Assembly (NCBI RefSeq): GCF_901709675.1
Contig: NC_051101.1
Coordinates: forward strand, 4,608,501-4,672,500
Direction of reading: 5' to 3'
DNA: 64,000 nucleotides
DNA from: Syngnathus acus
Taxonomy: Eukaryota; Chordata; Actinopteri; Syngnathiformes; Syngnathidae
Shown here: piece by piece, positions 1 to 12,400 of the stretch
How the letters are laid out: each line of letters starts with the position of its first letter
Numbering within the stretch: the stretch's first letter is position 1
Notes under the pieces: model-generated
Databases searched by the model: none
Seen by the model: the letters and a program-made list of their open reading frames with translations, nothing else
What the model was told of the DNA's origin: nothing
Program-made: the position numbers and the translations under genes

Positions 1-53
1 TGGAGCCATTATGGGCTTTTAACAGCCATGCAGCTGAAGGTGGTGTTTGCCTT

Positions 54-151
54 TCAGTGGTAAAGCAGCATAAACAGGAAGTACAGCAAAGAGGCACCCC
101 CAACACTGAACATCATGGGGCGAGTCATGGCGCCTGCTGCTGTCTGCTGTG
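54..151 (-). CDS. Candidate alternative terminal exon with a hydrophobic tail (Golli isoform?)
   Basis: A clean acceptor (TTCTTATTTTAG, ending at forward 152) precedes 98 bases. In the frame left by the 2444 donor (phase 1) these encode [15 protein letters not shown], then [16 protein letters not shown] and TGA at 56-54. The last about 20 residues are hydrophobic, start just after an Arg and end at the stop, as in a tail anchor (a GPI signal is less likely without an N-terminal signal peptide). I know no mammalian Golli isoform with such an end. It could instead be the last exon of another transcript or a chance open frame: 32 codons is short. No poly(A) signal is visible before the window edge at position 1. 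Confidence 0.35.
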
Positions 152-3100
152 CTAAAATAAGAACCAATAAAGTTGAACTAACGTACCTGTCATAAAGTAC
201 TGTACTGCACAATGGCGAATTTGAAAAAAATAGTCAGCGTTTTGTTTCTAAATACATTACCACGTTTGAAGATAATAGCTGAAAACATTTGGAAACACAG
301 AACTATGTAGAACAAATTTGTGAAACTGTTTTTCACCATTTCTGAGTTCCTGATTTTGAGTGCGTGATTAAAACAACTGTCCAGATAGATGGATGACATG
401 ACATGAGTCAACCCTCCCTAACTATGTATATAAGACCTCAAGTTATCTTACAATATTGAAAAAAATCTGATAAAATTATTTGATAAAGTGAGGACAATGC
501 GTTTGGTTTGTTGATGATAGTTAAACTATTAGTGGCTTTAGGTTATCTACATAAACACACTGCTAACTCATAAATGACTTGCATTCTGCTGCAGACTGAG
601 AGGAGTAAGAGGATTTTTAGATAGGCTAGTGCAGTTAGTGTCAGAAGTTGGAATAGTAGTAGTATTTGATCGATAGTTGACGGTTGAGCTGTGAGTGGTT
701 TTAGCTGCTAAAATTTAGCAGACACGCCCACACAATATTTGCTGCAACATTAGAAGCAAATGGGGCATTTCTCAGTCAATAAAAAAGAGGTTAAGCATCA
801 AAGAGCAAGACAGTATTTCTCTGAAGCGGCAGTAAAACCACCATGTTATAGTTTCAAGACCAACACTGCATACCAACATTTACATTCCAACATCTGCTTT
901 CCCCCTCGTCATAAACCTTTTCAACATTTGACTCACAAGTTGACTGCGAAACTTTATTTTTCACACATCTCTATTGCCTTACAGTATGACATTAATCATT
1001 GTAGCACAGCACATTTATCAACTTTCTGTACTGACCAAAAATGTACATTTTGTCAATTTTTATTTTTAAGATTTCTGATTCTTGTCTTCATTTTCCATTT
1101 GATGTGTATATAATCTTAACATTAGAAAAAATAGCAAACTAGAATTCTAGAATCACTGCAGTGAAGTCAGTATTCAAACATTATCTGTAGAAGAAAGACA
1201 CACAATAGTGTGAGTGACAATAGAAAACAAAATATTGGCCAAAGGTCAAAGATTGAGTCATTAAATCCCTGGCACGTTACCACGTCTAGTCACATCTGCA
1301 GTACGCGACCACACTGCAGATGACAAATAGCAAAATGCAGGGATGACTGAATCCAAGGTAATTGGGACTGATTTGCAGCATTATGGTACTGGACATGACT
1401 ATGGATTAAGTCTGCCCCATCTCGGTCAATGCTCTAACTAAACTAACACGAGTGGACTCTTGAGAGTCGGATCAATCAGAGAAGGTCTAACGAGCTGATA
1501 TCACTGGAAGCACAAGAGACGCTGCCTCTGCAATTAAAGGCTATAACACGTAACATGCTGTCAAAATGTGGACACCAAATATCCAGCAAAGTAAATCACA
1601 ATATTGACCTGTCTTTAAAATTACAGTTTGCATCACCACTCTGAGCTGCACTCACTGAGTTTATGTTTGCTTTAGAATGAATCAATGCCACACACACCAA
1701 ACCTCAAATGTCCCCATATTCATTCTCTTTCAAAAGGCATTGGAACATTGAAGCAAATATCTATGTGTCCATCAAATTTGGGTTTGACATCCAAAGTCGA
1801 ATATTAGGCAGTGACTCCGCTGTTTCATTTCAGCTTTTAGTTCCAGGTACTACATCTGGATCTGAACCACAATTAGCAGAAATAGCACCTTTGAGTTGAA
1901 ACCAATCATTTTTCATTTGAGCAAAAGTATGACAATATGTGACTGGCAGATGTTTCCTTGGCCAGTACTGTTACATCAATCAGAACCATTGCATAACTGG
2001 CTATTGAGTCCAACCATTTGGGATGACCTGAAGGGAAATAAAAACATAAAAACAACACGTGCTAGATTATAGACATAAACAGGTAGACCATAGAAAATGG
2101 CAACAGCTGTTGACCAAAACATTGTGAGAGTTGTAAAGATCCCTGGCCCCAAATAAAACTTTCTAGCTCTTCCCTTTACCTGTTTTGAATATACTATAGA
2201 TACAGCATCAAGTCTGATGCAAGTAATAGAGTGAAAACAGTCCAAGAAGAATCATGTAAGAAGTAACCCTGTGAAGTGGCTGTAATTTTACGCAACTTCC
2301 TCCCTTGCCCACACATACTAACCTTATCTGATGATGACACTGACAACTCAAATGTATGTTATAAAATGCAAATATTTTTTTATACGCTGGCCTGGTGCCA
2401 GTACGTATCCAAATGCCAACTCAAACATTGATTAACCTCTTACCGAAAACTTCATCTTGTGTTTCTTCTTGTGGCTCTTCTGCTAATGTGGTTGCTGTTG
2501 GTGCTGGTGGTCTTGTCTCATCGTTGGTCTCAGGTGATAAGGCCTTTGGCATACAAAAACAGGTTTGCAAGGTGAGTTACCATGGAAACAGCAGTGCTGG
2601 ATCAATGGTGAGAAACAAAGTCACACCCTAATTGACTTGCTATATATTTAAACAGCTATGCTTTGTACATATCATTGTACAGTAGTGCTCCATGTTATCC
2701 TATATACATTTATTGGAGATAGAAATGATTGAGAAATAGTTTGATTCATAATTATTCATACAGATTTATTCATTCTAGGAAGATGGCTGATTGAAGCTGA
2801 TTTACATATTTCTTTTGCATTTTGACTAATTTAAATGAGCATCCAAATACACATGTCCAAAAACAGAGCATTCATGTAAAAAAAAAAAAAAAAGTATTAT
2901 TTTTGTTGTTTCTAACTATATTATCACTTATATATATTTTTTGTCCTACCATTTTTTTTTCTACCATGATCATATGGGGGGGAGGACATACGGTATACTG
3001 TACATGAGGCCACTTTCTCAGAATATCTGTTAGGTTAATATCTGTTAGTTTTGCACGCAAGAGCAATTGCTTCATTTACGTCTGTCAATGCGGTGTATGA

Positions 3101-5239
3101 ACAGTTGCAGGTCTTTATTATGGCCAATGTCATGCTTTCAATTGGAATCAACAGAGTAAGTGCAAAAGATTCTTGTGGAAAGCTTTCATTATTATTAGTT
3201 TTTCCTCATTTAATAACATTGCAATTTGTTATTGAGGGATGTTAGACTAATTTCTTGAACTTTTAATGGTTTATAAGCTATATTATATATATATATGATA
3301 TATTTATATCATATAAATATATATATATATATATACACACATACACGCACGCACGCGCGCCCACACACACACACATGTATATGCACTGAAATGTATAGGC
3401 ATTGAGGGAAGGTTGTCTTTGTCAAAAGCTTTTAGCATCATATCACACCAAAAACTGCATACAGCTAGGTGCTATCACATGACCCTGACTCTGGCACGTG
3501 TCAAGCAGAGCAGAAAGATTATTCTAGCCATTTTTTCCATTTTATTCTAAGAGCCTTGCATTATGCTTGTGACCTCCAACCTTAGAAATTATGCAAATTT
3601 GTACCTGGATCTGAAAAAAGACATAAGTGTACTAATTATGCTTGATCGTTGATAATTTGTATAAGTACCATATTATTTATAATGGAGACCATAGGCAATA
3701 ACGAGTACTCAAGGTTCATTTATGGTCTATGTCAGATACACATACAGATACATACGTATAATGCTCCCAAGTCAGAATTGGGTAAATTCAACTTTTCTTC
3801 ACAAATCTATATTATTATTGGTGCGTCTCCACCTGTCGTGTATGCTACGTTTAAGAATAACTGATCAATTTAAGTCTTGAAAATGACTCACCATTTTCTG
3901 TACAAGCACTGTCAGGGTGTTTAGTGAATGCGCTGAAACCACAACCCGGATGGATGGATGGATGGGTTAGGGTTATGTAACATAATAATATACATATAAA
4001 TATGCACACTGGAGCCAAGCTAAAGTCATCTTTGTACAATATGTGGGAAGTTTATTACTGACAACGCCAACACAATTAACCATTCATATTCAAACTAGGC
4101 GGCACGTCCGCATCTGGTTCGATTTTGGCTCCAGCCATCCTGTGTGAAGTTCTCCCCATGCCTGCGTGGGTTTCTTCCGGGTACTCCGGTTTCCTCCCAT
4201 ATTCCAAAACCATGCATGGCAATCGAGCACACCAAATTGCCCGTGGGTGTGATTGTGAATGGTTGTTTGTCTAAGTGTGCCCTGCAATTGGCTGGCAACC
4301 GGTTCAGGGTGTCTCCCGCCTACTGCCAGAAGTCTAATGGGATAGGCTCCAGCACGCCTGCGACCCTTGCGAGGATAAAGTGGTTCAGAGAATGGATGGA
4401 TAGACACTCACTCATTAAAGTGCCTCTGATTAACCCCAAGTAAAGTTAGATTTTTTTTAATAGGCTTTTCTAGGCATCTTTGTAGTCACGTAAACTATGG
4501 TCCTCAAAGAGCTTTCACAGCATCAAATTGGTCTCATATTCCCTGTTCACTTTCACTGCTGACTGTGCGTAAAATCTGCACATACACTATGTTTTGCTTC
4601 ATAAAAGCTGCGAGGGCTGGTTAATGACTATGCATGGGCAGAACGTGATCCGCAGGACCGACATTTCTCACATGTGCTTTAAATCATTAAGTTCATCCAT
4701 TAAATCTGCAAATCAGGAAAAAAAGAATACCAAACAATATCCAGTGCTCATTTGAGAAACAAAATGGTTAATGCACTTTGCATTTTGTGATTCTCTGACT
4801 CAGACAAATTCATTTGCATGGGATATGACACACTACGGTCCGACTCGAATAACGAAAGAGTACAATTGCGTGCATTAAAAACTACGATGAACATAATGTG
4901 ATCTAATCTTGATTCAAACATCAGTGTAGTTAGAGCAGATTGATTCAGGGGAAACCCTAAGAACTCTGACTAAGAAAAAGCTACAGTGTTAACAGTACAG
5001 TTATTTTTGAGACACCAGTCTGACAACACAGCCCACTGAGAGACAGGGACAAGCTAAGTGGGTTGGTCACGAAGCCCAAATTGGAAACAATAGTGGTGTG
5101 TCAAGCTGGGCCTGAGGCTCCCTCATCTGGAGAGTTCATTTGGCATTTTTAGACAGTTTTTTTCATTTTGTTTTAATTTTGTTTCCCACTAATATTTAAT
5201 ATTTGGATTATATTTTACAATTAACATTTACATGTTAAC

Positions 5240-5282
<43 letters not shown>

Positions 5283-7790
5283 TGCTGTTTAACTTGTAAA
5301 TGTATAATATTAGTTATTAAATATATACACGCACATTGAAATGCAGACTGCTTTTTCACCATGCCAAAGTATTCTTTTTGTAAAATGTGGCGGTCAATCT
5401 GACACTGTGGCCTTGTCTTCTTACAGAATGACCACTTGAGAAACTGGTAACGAGTGAAATACACTGCTTTTACCGCAGTACATATTTCTGCTTAGCATTA
5501 CAAGCAGTCTGAATGCAGAGTGGCCCCCAAAGCCTCGCACCACATCCTCAAGTGCATGCTGATGCTGAGACCGCAGAAAACCAAATGCTTTTTACAGCAA
5601 CTCAGCAGGAACTATCTTAAAGTGATGTGTCACAATAAGGCACGTGTGCAATGCACTATGCCTCCTCTGGAGAAATAGAGTTTGGGAGCATCTATTCTTT
5701 AATACATTCCACTGGCGCCAATCATTCAGAAAGCTAGAAACTAACAATAGAACAAAGCCACGTTTGAGGTGCGATAAGAGAGTGATATCACACCCTTCCC
5801 AATTGAAAGGGGTATACAAATAAGACCTGACTAGCACAAAAAGACAACCTGTGCCATTCTGTCATGTTCTGGTTGTGTCTAATAGTTGCTATGACTACCA
5901 GCCGTTTTGCAAGACAGCTATTAACTTTGATGTTACTATAGTGAAATCAAAAGGCAACAAATGAGAAAATTAGATATACACTGACCAGGTATAGCCACTT
6001 GCACAATATACTAAGTTCCAATTCAAGAACTATAGCAAACATTCTACTTTTACAAAGAAAATCATGTTCGGTTTACAAAGATGCTGTAAGAGAGATGCTT
6101 AAAAATATAATCTCTATATGCTGTAGTTTGCTCTATTTGACATAAAGCCTTCCCTTGAAGGTTTGCACTTGATACAATCTGCATTTAACAGATTTCCATC
6201 CATCCATCCATCCATCCATCCATCCATCCATCCATCCATCCATCCATCCATCCATCCATCCATCCATCGGCTCTCAGGTAGGTAGAGTTTATCTTCGGTG
6301 AGAAATCGCCGGGCTCTAATAATGACAGGCAATTTAAAGGTTTCAATTATAACCTACCTTACATATTTTTGGAATGTACATGGAGAAAACCTACACAGGC
6401 ACGAGAATAACATGCAAAGTTCAGACAGGGAGTGTGGATTTGAACCCATAAGTTCAGAATTGTGAGTCGGATGTGCTAACCTGTCATTCAGGTATTTTCA
6501 GACAGAGGAAAGGATGATGAGTCAAGCCTTCCACCTTGTTTGAACTCTCCTTTTCCCAATACACTGACACAACCCATTTGTTGCCTTAGCCTGGCAGCCA
6601 AGTATAAGCAAAGATAAAAGGTCAGGAACATAGGAACATGCTTTTTTCCTTTTTCATTACTCTCCGTAACTAAGCACAAAACATTTGCAAAGCTGATAGA
6701 CACCTCTCTGGTAATGGCCTACACTCATTATAGCCTCTCAAATTTTGAAAGACTGACAATCACAACTTAAGCAAGGCTCTGGTTAATTATATAATGTCAT
6801 TAAATTGCATGTGTTCCAATGTTCCTCTTTCAATCTGACCAGCACACTCAGAAGGAAACAGAAAGATTTTGCTAAGCTGTTTCTGCCAAACACCAGAGGC
6901 ACACAAGAGCACCTTCACTGGTAAAGCAAAAATGCCTACTGTAAGGTGTTTAATACAAAAAATAAAGTATTTAATCAGGCTGCTGACAAATACTCTTCAT
7001 ACGTATATTCTTCATCAACTTGCCACAAAACATGAACAACTTTTGTATGCAAACCCTTTGTTTACACCCCCAGGTCACAGCATCAACTGATCCATACTGG
7101 GCCCTTAATGTATAATTAGTATTCCAACAGTTCTTGCTGACCACCCACAGACACAAGTCTTCTGAAAGAATATAAACCATCACAAATTGTAACTACTTAC
7201 CGATACTTACACAATTAACCCAACCTACTGATTTTGCAAAACACTAACTGAAATCAAGAAGGAAAAAAAAAATCACCTTCCAAATTGAGTTACAGTAATT
7301 CTATGGTAAATAGACACTACACAGACAAAATGCTTGAGAGAAACCTTGAAAGAAATCAGGCTCGAAGCTAATGAATACTACAAAGTATGTAATATTTTCT
7401 GTTGTACCGTTATCTTACGTTTTTGTGCTTTGTTACGGTGAAAAACATTGTGAAAGCGCTACATAAAGATGTATGGTATATTTAAAATAGGATGGTCTAA
7501 TAAATATGATTACTTTTATCAAAAATTAGTCAAGTGCAAATATATCAAATGTCAAAAGTAAAGATACATTTTATACACTATGCTGTGTTATTTGAAGGGA
7601 CTTGAACATCTGACTACAGTAACTTAATGAGAATAAAGGAGCGTAACTGCTTGTCTACAATCAGTCCAAACTCCAACTAATAAAAGCTAATGTTCACACT
7701 GAACATACAGGCAACTTGGGGGGATTCATACCTTGGTGTCTGTTGGTGACTCTCGCTTTCCATGACGTTGCCCCATGATGCTGACAGAGG
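54..7790 (-). CDS. mbp: Golli-type 5' part of the myelin basic protein gene (join of 3 exons, last one tentative)
   Basis: Reading the minus strand, 7732-7776 (ATG onward), 2444-2543 and 54-151 join in one frame (45+100+98 bases) to give 80 residues plus a stop. Residues 1-15 read [15 protein letters not shown] and exon 2 ends in ...QDEVF. Mammalian Golli-MBP begins MGNHAGKREL..., has a K/A exon junction at nearly the same place and reaches an EVFG motif after 47 residues (49 here), so I call this Golli. Position supports the call: human MBP and GALR1 are divergent neighbours, as here. Gly2 and Gly6 fit an N-myristoylation signal, known for Golli proteins. The usual downstream Golli exon and the classic MBP exons are not seen and should lie left of position 1. 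The first two exons are fairly secure. The third is a candidate alternative terminal exon, described separately. Confidence 0.6.
152..2443 (-). other. mbp: Intron-like stretch, left part of the mbp locus
   Basis: No convincing coding exon, RNA gene or transposon was seen here. Open frames on both strands lack codon bias and splice context. The sequence is AT-rich and mostly unique-looking. Confidence 0.4.
2444..2543 (-). CDS. mbp: Golli-mbp second coding exon (ends DEVF/G)
   Basis: On the minus strand the exon starts GCC TTA TCA CCT GAG after an AG at 2545-2544. It runs 33 codons plus one base to a GTAAGAGG donor at 2443. The product is acidic and Thr/Pro-rich and ends QEETQDEVF. The start phase (0) agrees with the exon 1 donor, and the end phase is 1. 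Mammalian Golli also has an acidic Ser/Thr/Glu-rich stretch ending in EVFG here. The acceptor is only moderate (CTGTTTTTGTATGCCAAAG), so the exact 5' edge is less certain than the 3' edge. Confidence 0.65.
3279..3376. repeat. AT tract passing into CA/CG dinucleotide tract
   Basis: An alternating TA run contains a short palindromic break and continues into (CA)n with CACGCACGCGCG. Alternating purine-pyrimidine DNA of this kind is prone to slippage and to Z-DNA or cruciform formation. Confidence 0.85.
4098..4412 (+). mobile_element. SINE-like interspersed repeat with GGAT tail
   Basis: The element starts GGCGGCACGTCCGCATCTGG with a B-box-like GGTTCGATTTTGGC. It runs through the shared core (TTCTTCCGGGTACTCCGG, GGCTGGCAACCGGTTCAGGG, GGGATAGGCTCCAGCACG) and ends in GGATGGATAG. 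Copies of the same family occur at 29.5 kb (inverted), 29.9 kb, 32.0 kb (tail), 44.2 kb (degenerate) and 47.9 kb (tail). Several open frames in it on both strands are by-products of the repeat. Confidence 0.75.
5240..5284. repeat. (TA)n microsatellite
   Basis: About 20 uninterrupted TA units, ending AATATATATG. Confidence 0.95.
6195..6268. repeat. (CATC)n tetranucleotide array
   Basis: About 18 units of CATC (GATG on the other strand). The array abuts a degenerate inverted copy of the SINE-like family at 6350-6482, so it probably grew from the GGAT tail of that element. The Met-Asp-Gly-Trp repeat frame on the minus strand is not a gene. Confidence 0.95.
6350..6482 (-). mobile_element. Degenerate SINE-like fragment
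   Basis: Diverged but colinear with the core of the element at 29.5 kb: TTTTTGGAATGTACATGGAG, then AACCTACACAGGCACGAGA, then ATTTGAACCC. Same orientation as that copy. Confidence 0.5.
7732..7790 (-). CDS. mbp: Golli-mbp first coding exon ([15 protein letters not shown])
   Basis: The ATG is at 7776-7774 and 15 codons follow, to AAG at 7732. A donor comes next (GTATGA, forward 7731 downward), leaving phase 0. A strong acceptor, a C/T-rich tract ending TTTGTGCAG, ends at 7791, so 7777-7790 is 5' UTR and at least one upstream non-coding exon is expected. The residues match the start of mammalian Golli (MGNHAGKREL): Met-Gly, a Gly at position 6 and the shared GKRE block. The exon was too short to be obvious as an ORF. 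I found it from the synteny expectation next to galr1. Confidence 0.7.
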
Positions 7791-7992
7791 CTGCACAAAG
7801 GGGGAAAAAAATGAAAGTTAAAAAACAGGGATTTATAAAAAGTGTGTTGGACTAGTTTTAATATAAGCAAGACGAGTAATTACTAAAGTATGAATAAAAA
7901 TACATAAATAAAAATATGGATGAATGACACGATTATAATGCATTTAATTTATGGCAGAGAATACCCAGCAGACATTATGTCTATTTGTGTCA

Positions 7993-8000
7993 TGACGTCA
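7993..8000. promoter_or_regulatory. Perfect CRE palindrome (TGACGTCA)
   Basis: It lies about 200 bases upstream (minus-strand sense) of the first Golli coding exon, with a second TGCGTCA half-site shortly after. It could serve a local start site, although the exon itself has a splice acceptor, which suggests that a more distant first exon is used. Confidence 0.35.
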
Positions 8001-9479
8001 ATGTGCGTCACAGGTTCAGTCGGGGAATTTAAATGAGCGTGTAGCTCTGTCCGTCCAGACGTGAACGAGTTATTGGAAATGTATTAGAAACCGGAATTTT
8101 GACCTTAACCTAAATATTGAGGAATGTAAACGTGACTGGGACCGAGAGGCAAATAACAACAGAGCCAGCTTTCTTAACCGGCTAGGAGTATCTTGCAAAA
8201 CATTTTGACTTGTTTTTCCCCTATTTTTTATTTTATTTTAAATTAAGTCCTCCCTTCTCTGTCCAGAAAATGAGTGTCCATCCTGGATGGACGGACCGTT
8301 CCGTCTCTGGACGGAATGCTCATGACTGCTAAACAGTATTTATAATGCCACATCCACCAGAGTACAAAATAGATAGGCGCGTCAAAATGCATCAAGCGGG
8401 TTGCACCGCGCTTTCTTGAGTGAGGGAGCTTGAGGTACACACACAGACTGACAGTGGCGCTTCCTCACAATTTTTCTCCATCAATTACATTATTTTTTTA
8501 ATGTCTCTGGACAATGCTTTTTATTGCTATTTAAGGCCTTACTTTGCACAAAATCAATTGAATTACTTAATGTAACTCTGTAAGTAACTGCTAATTATGC
8601 AAGGGGAGAACATTACAATTGCCTAAGCCTGTGTTCAGTTTAGAACCATACTCAAACTTACTGCAAACCACAATATCTTGGCCAGGCATAGAAAGATGTC
8701 ACATAGACAACAGTAAACACACGGCCAGTTTCACGATACAACGTTACACAATCAGAGCTGTGATCCTGCAAGGACTTGCAAGAAAAGACTGTTGCATAAT
8801 ATAGCGCAAAAAAGCAGAAAAGGATGTTGAAGGGGGAGGTAAACAATTACAATTCAGCAGCATTATTTCTCAAAAGACAAAACAGGCAAATGCAATCCGC
8901 TGGCAAACATGCAGCAAGGATTTAGTATATTACCAGTCTAAACTTTTCTAGTATACTCTGCATCATCGCAGTTCAACTTTCACAAACATATCCACCTTAT
9001 TCCTGCGCCCCATTAGCCTTTGCGTGAACTATGGATGGTATGGTGAAAGCAGCGTTTTGTTTTTATCGAAACTGCTGGTGCAAGTTCACTTTCTTTAACC
9101 GTTACAGACTTAATGTGGGAACGCCAGCTTATGAGAGAAAACATTTCAATGTCGCTTCCTGCCAACGTGGTGGGGTCGGACGATGACATAAAAGAGACCA
9201 GCAACAAGGTACAACTCTGGAAAGGCTCGGCAGTGTAGCAGTATCTGCACATTAATAAAGTTGGTCACGTTTTGCTAAAGCTTTCCACTATAGGCATATA
9301 TGTATATGATTGTATATTAACTTTGGCACAATGATCTCCTATGAAATATGTTCAGCCTGCAAGGGGCTACGTAGAAACATTTTATAATGTATTTGATGCA
9401 CCAATCAGAACAGCCACATGTCAACGCAGCGACAATTGCTCTGATAAACTGGGCATGTGTTTAGTCTGCAGGGGTGATG

Positions 9480-9487
9480 TGACGTCA
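9480..9487. promoter_or_regulatory. Second perfect CRE palindrome (TGACGTCA)
   Basis: The same 8-base palindrome inside GATGTGACGTCACAAAG, in a modestly GC-richer patch (9.0-9.6 kb) between mbp and galr1. Binding of CREB/ATF factors is possible; no start site is evident. Confidence 0.3.
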
Positions 9488-12400
9488 CAAAGTGAGGACC
9501 CGGTTATTTTCTTCGATCAGGCGGGGCTGGTGCTTAGAAAGGACGAATGATCAGTAATGGCCCAAGATGAGTGAATGGAGGAAAAGACCACTTAGGGGTT
9601 TTTGGTAAGGACTTAGCATTTCAACATAGCCAAAATCTCAAAAGAGGTGATTTAGAATTAACATGAAATGTACTATCATGAAATACTTACATGCCTAGTA
9701 CATATACTCATCTTCTGTCCCTGTCATTGACTTGGCAGCACTTGTGCACAACAGTCATCGCTTAAGTGGTATATTGTGAGTTATAGGCTGATATTTTCTC
9801 GAAAAAGTAAATTGGGTTTTCTCAAATGAAGACCTTGACAACCGTAATCTCTCTATTTGATGAACATTGCCTATTAAGAACAGCGACTAAGAAAAGTCGT
9901 GGCATAAAGAAACCATGAATGAACACTGGGGATCGAGAAGGACAAATTTATCCAATCTGAGCCAAGTCAAATTTATTTTACTCTTAACTGTATGTGACGG
10001 TGCAATGCATGATATTACTAGTGCTAGAAGTGTAGCTATGGTTGAAGATGAAGACAATCTGCATGTGGCTACATACACACACTGTAAATTATATATATAT
10101 GTATAGCCCATAATGTCATGAGAAGCTCATAAACATGTTGGTAGTCCCTAAGACAACACCGACTGGGGAGACAGAAAGATATTTATGAAAACCATGGTCC
10201 GTCCCCTCCACTTTCACCCTGTAAAGTGACAAAAATCTCAAACAAAAGAGAAGACAGCTGATCATAACTGATTATGGTGTCATTGTTGCATGCCAGAAAA
10301 CAATGCGGGTTAATAAATGAGGATGACTATAAATGCAACCAAGAGAAGAGAACAACAAGTACATGTCAGAACAGTGATCAGTCAGCTGTAAATATCTGGT
10401 GAGGAGTACAGCTCCTCCACTAAGAAAAGCCTGAGGGTTCCCACTGTTGCTCTGAAATATCAGGGCCACTGCCTGCTGTCCTCCTCGCTTTGTTAACAAG
10501 GGCAAAACACATTGCAATGTCAACTACGAACCTGTTCTAATATTAACAATAACTCTTGTTTTTTTGTCCGTTTAGTTTTCAGCTGGTCCCACGCCACACT
10601 AAGGCCTCTATGCATGAAAGAGGAATAGGGGCAGAATAAATTATACTGGTCTATGGCTTTACCACTGTTGGTAAGCATGAACGTGATATAAGGGCAAACT
10701 GTGGTATTACTTTAATCCTTAAATAGCCGCAAGCACAAAGATTGAGTAGCTTATTCTGTGGTGTGAATGTGGCAGATTTCCCGGTGTACCTACATTCTCA
10801 CCACAGGTTATAATGCTTCATTCAGCTTTTCGGTGAAATCCGATTGTTTTTGTGTAAGCGTTCACATTCCACATTAAATCAGTATTTGTGGAGGTAAATG
10901 TATTCTAGCGAGTAGGCGCCACAGGCTTATGTTTTTCTTATATCCACAGAGAAGCAATTTGGGAAGAGGTTGGTTGAATCCAGGAAATGTCTTAGAACCG
11001 TAGCTTCCGTTTGGGGGATAACAGGATAAAATGATGAAGTTGAAAATCAAGCAAAATTATGTTGAAAAGTTTTTTTGTCCATTACACTGGAGTTCCTCGT
11101 CAAACATCAATTGCACCCTGCATGAATGATAAGCATAAACTTCACCCCAACTACTTCCCGGGACAATCAAGTAATTGGTGTTTATTAGAAGCAAACACTG
11201 ATATAACACATAATTAAGCATATTTATCTTAGACACACGCGCGCACGCATACACACACTTACACACTGTTACGAGTGGAGGCACAAAACCACTGAAGAAT
11301 GGCTTGTTCACATACATTTTGATACGTAGGTAAAAGATTTACTTAAGAGTTCTTTCAATATTTTTTCCAGACAGTATTTTCCAGTCTTCTTGGCCAAATC
11401 GGACATATGTACATCAGGGTTATTGCCCATCAAGGTGTTCAATTCTCATGGATTATTGGAAGATTTGCAGGCGTGAATCGATGTACACCGGCGGACGGTT
11501 GCCTCCGCATAGTCTGCAAAATCCATTAATCCTCGATAACCTTGTAGGGCATTAACCCACTTATACCATAGTCATTTGCCAACTATAACAATTAATGAAA
11601 CAATTCACACGTGAACTGAACGTAGCGCATATTTGCTCCGTGAACTTTTTTTGTGTATGCGCTCATTTTGGGTTCAATGAATGGTTTTGAATGGAAGTTT
11701 ACTTTCGTTCAAGGATGCCAGGTTCTCTCTTCTCAGACCTTAAAATAAAACCTCGATAAACACACTGTAAACAAGGCGGGAGACGAAGGATTTGGCAATG
11801 CTGGTCACAAACTGTCGATTTTTATCCATAATTGAGCAGCCCTAGTACACATAATCAGCCTATGTATATGTGTGATGGTTGATGGAAGCTCTGAAGCTGG
11901 CAATGCTGCACTCTGTCGGTCTTTGTTGACGGACAGTGACTTAAAAGTCTTTGTATTTGTCTGTTTTGGGGCCAAATAGCGTTTTGATTGCCTATCTTGT
12001 TGTTTAAATTAAAAGCGACAATGCATACTGATATAATTTTCAGAGCCTTACCGTGTGCTCTCTGTAGTTGTGCTTCAAGTGCCTTGAAAAAACATGGATC
12101 CAAAATTATTTAGATCATTCTTTGGAAATTTAGAAAATAGATCCATTGTAACAGTCTTGGAAACATAGAATTTCCCATACAATAGTTTTAATTTTCTATA
12201 CTTTTCCGGACCTGGCAATGTATGAATTCTAAATCCATACTTTTCTATACTTTCCATACTTGCACAGGAACCCTGTAAGTTTAATTTCTATTCTTATTCA
12301 ACTATATACCCATTAAAATCCAACCTACTAGTACACAACATAACAAAGCAAAATGTTAATTTAACATTAGATAAAATTTACTCGCTTTTAAATGCATCTG

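Larger units (their letters stand above)
2544..7731 (-). other. mbp: Intron between Golli exons 1 and 2 (5.2 kb)
   Basis: Apart from the listed repeats (TA/CA tracts, a SINE-like element at 4.1 kb and a CATC array at 6.2 kb) I see no gene. A T-rich tract with poly(A) at 2880-2894 and short AT repeats are the only other structure. Confidence 0.45.

Noticed and set aside
760-1113. 117-codon plus-strand frame
   Set aside because: His/Phe/Cys-rich composition of AT-rich random sequence, no domain, and no splice or promoter context.
4090-4443. Open frames of 67-105 codons on both strands
   Set aside because: They lie inside the SINE-like repeat, and equivalent frames appear in its other copies.
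6114-6332. Met-Asp-Gly-Trp repeat protein
   Set aside because: Translation of the (CATC)n array.
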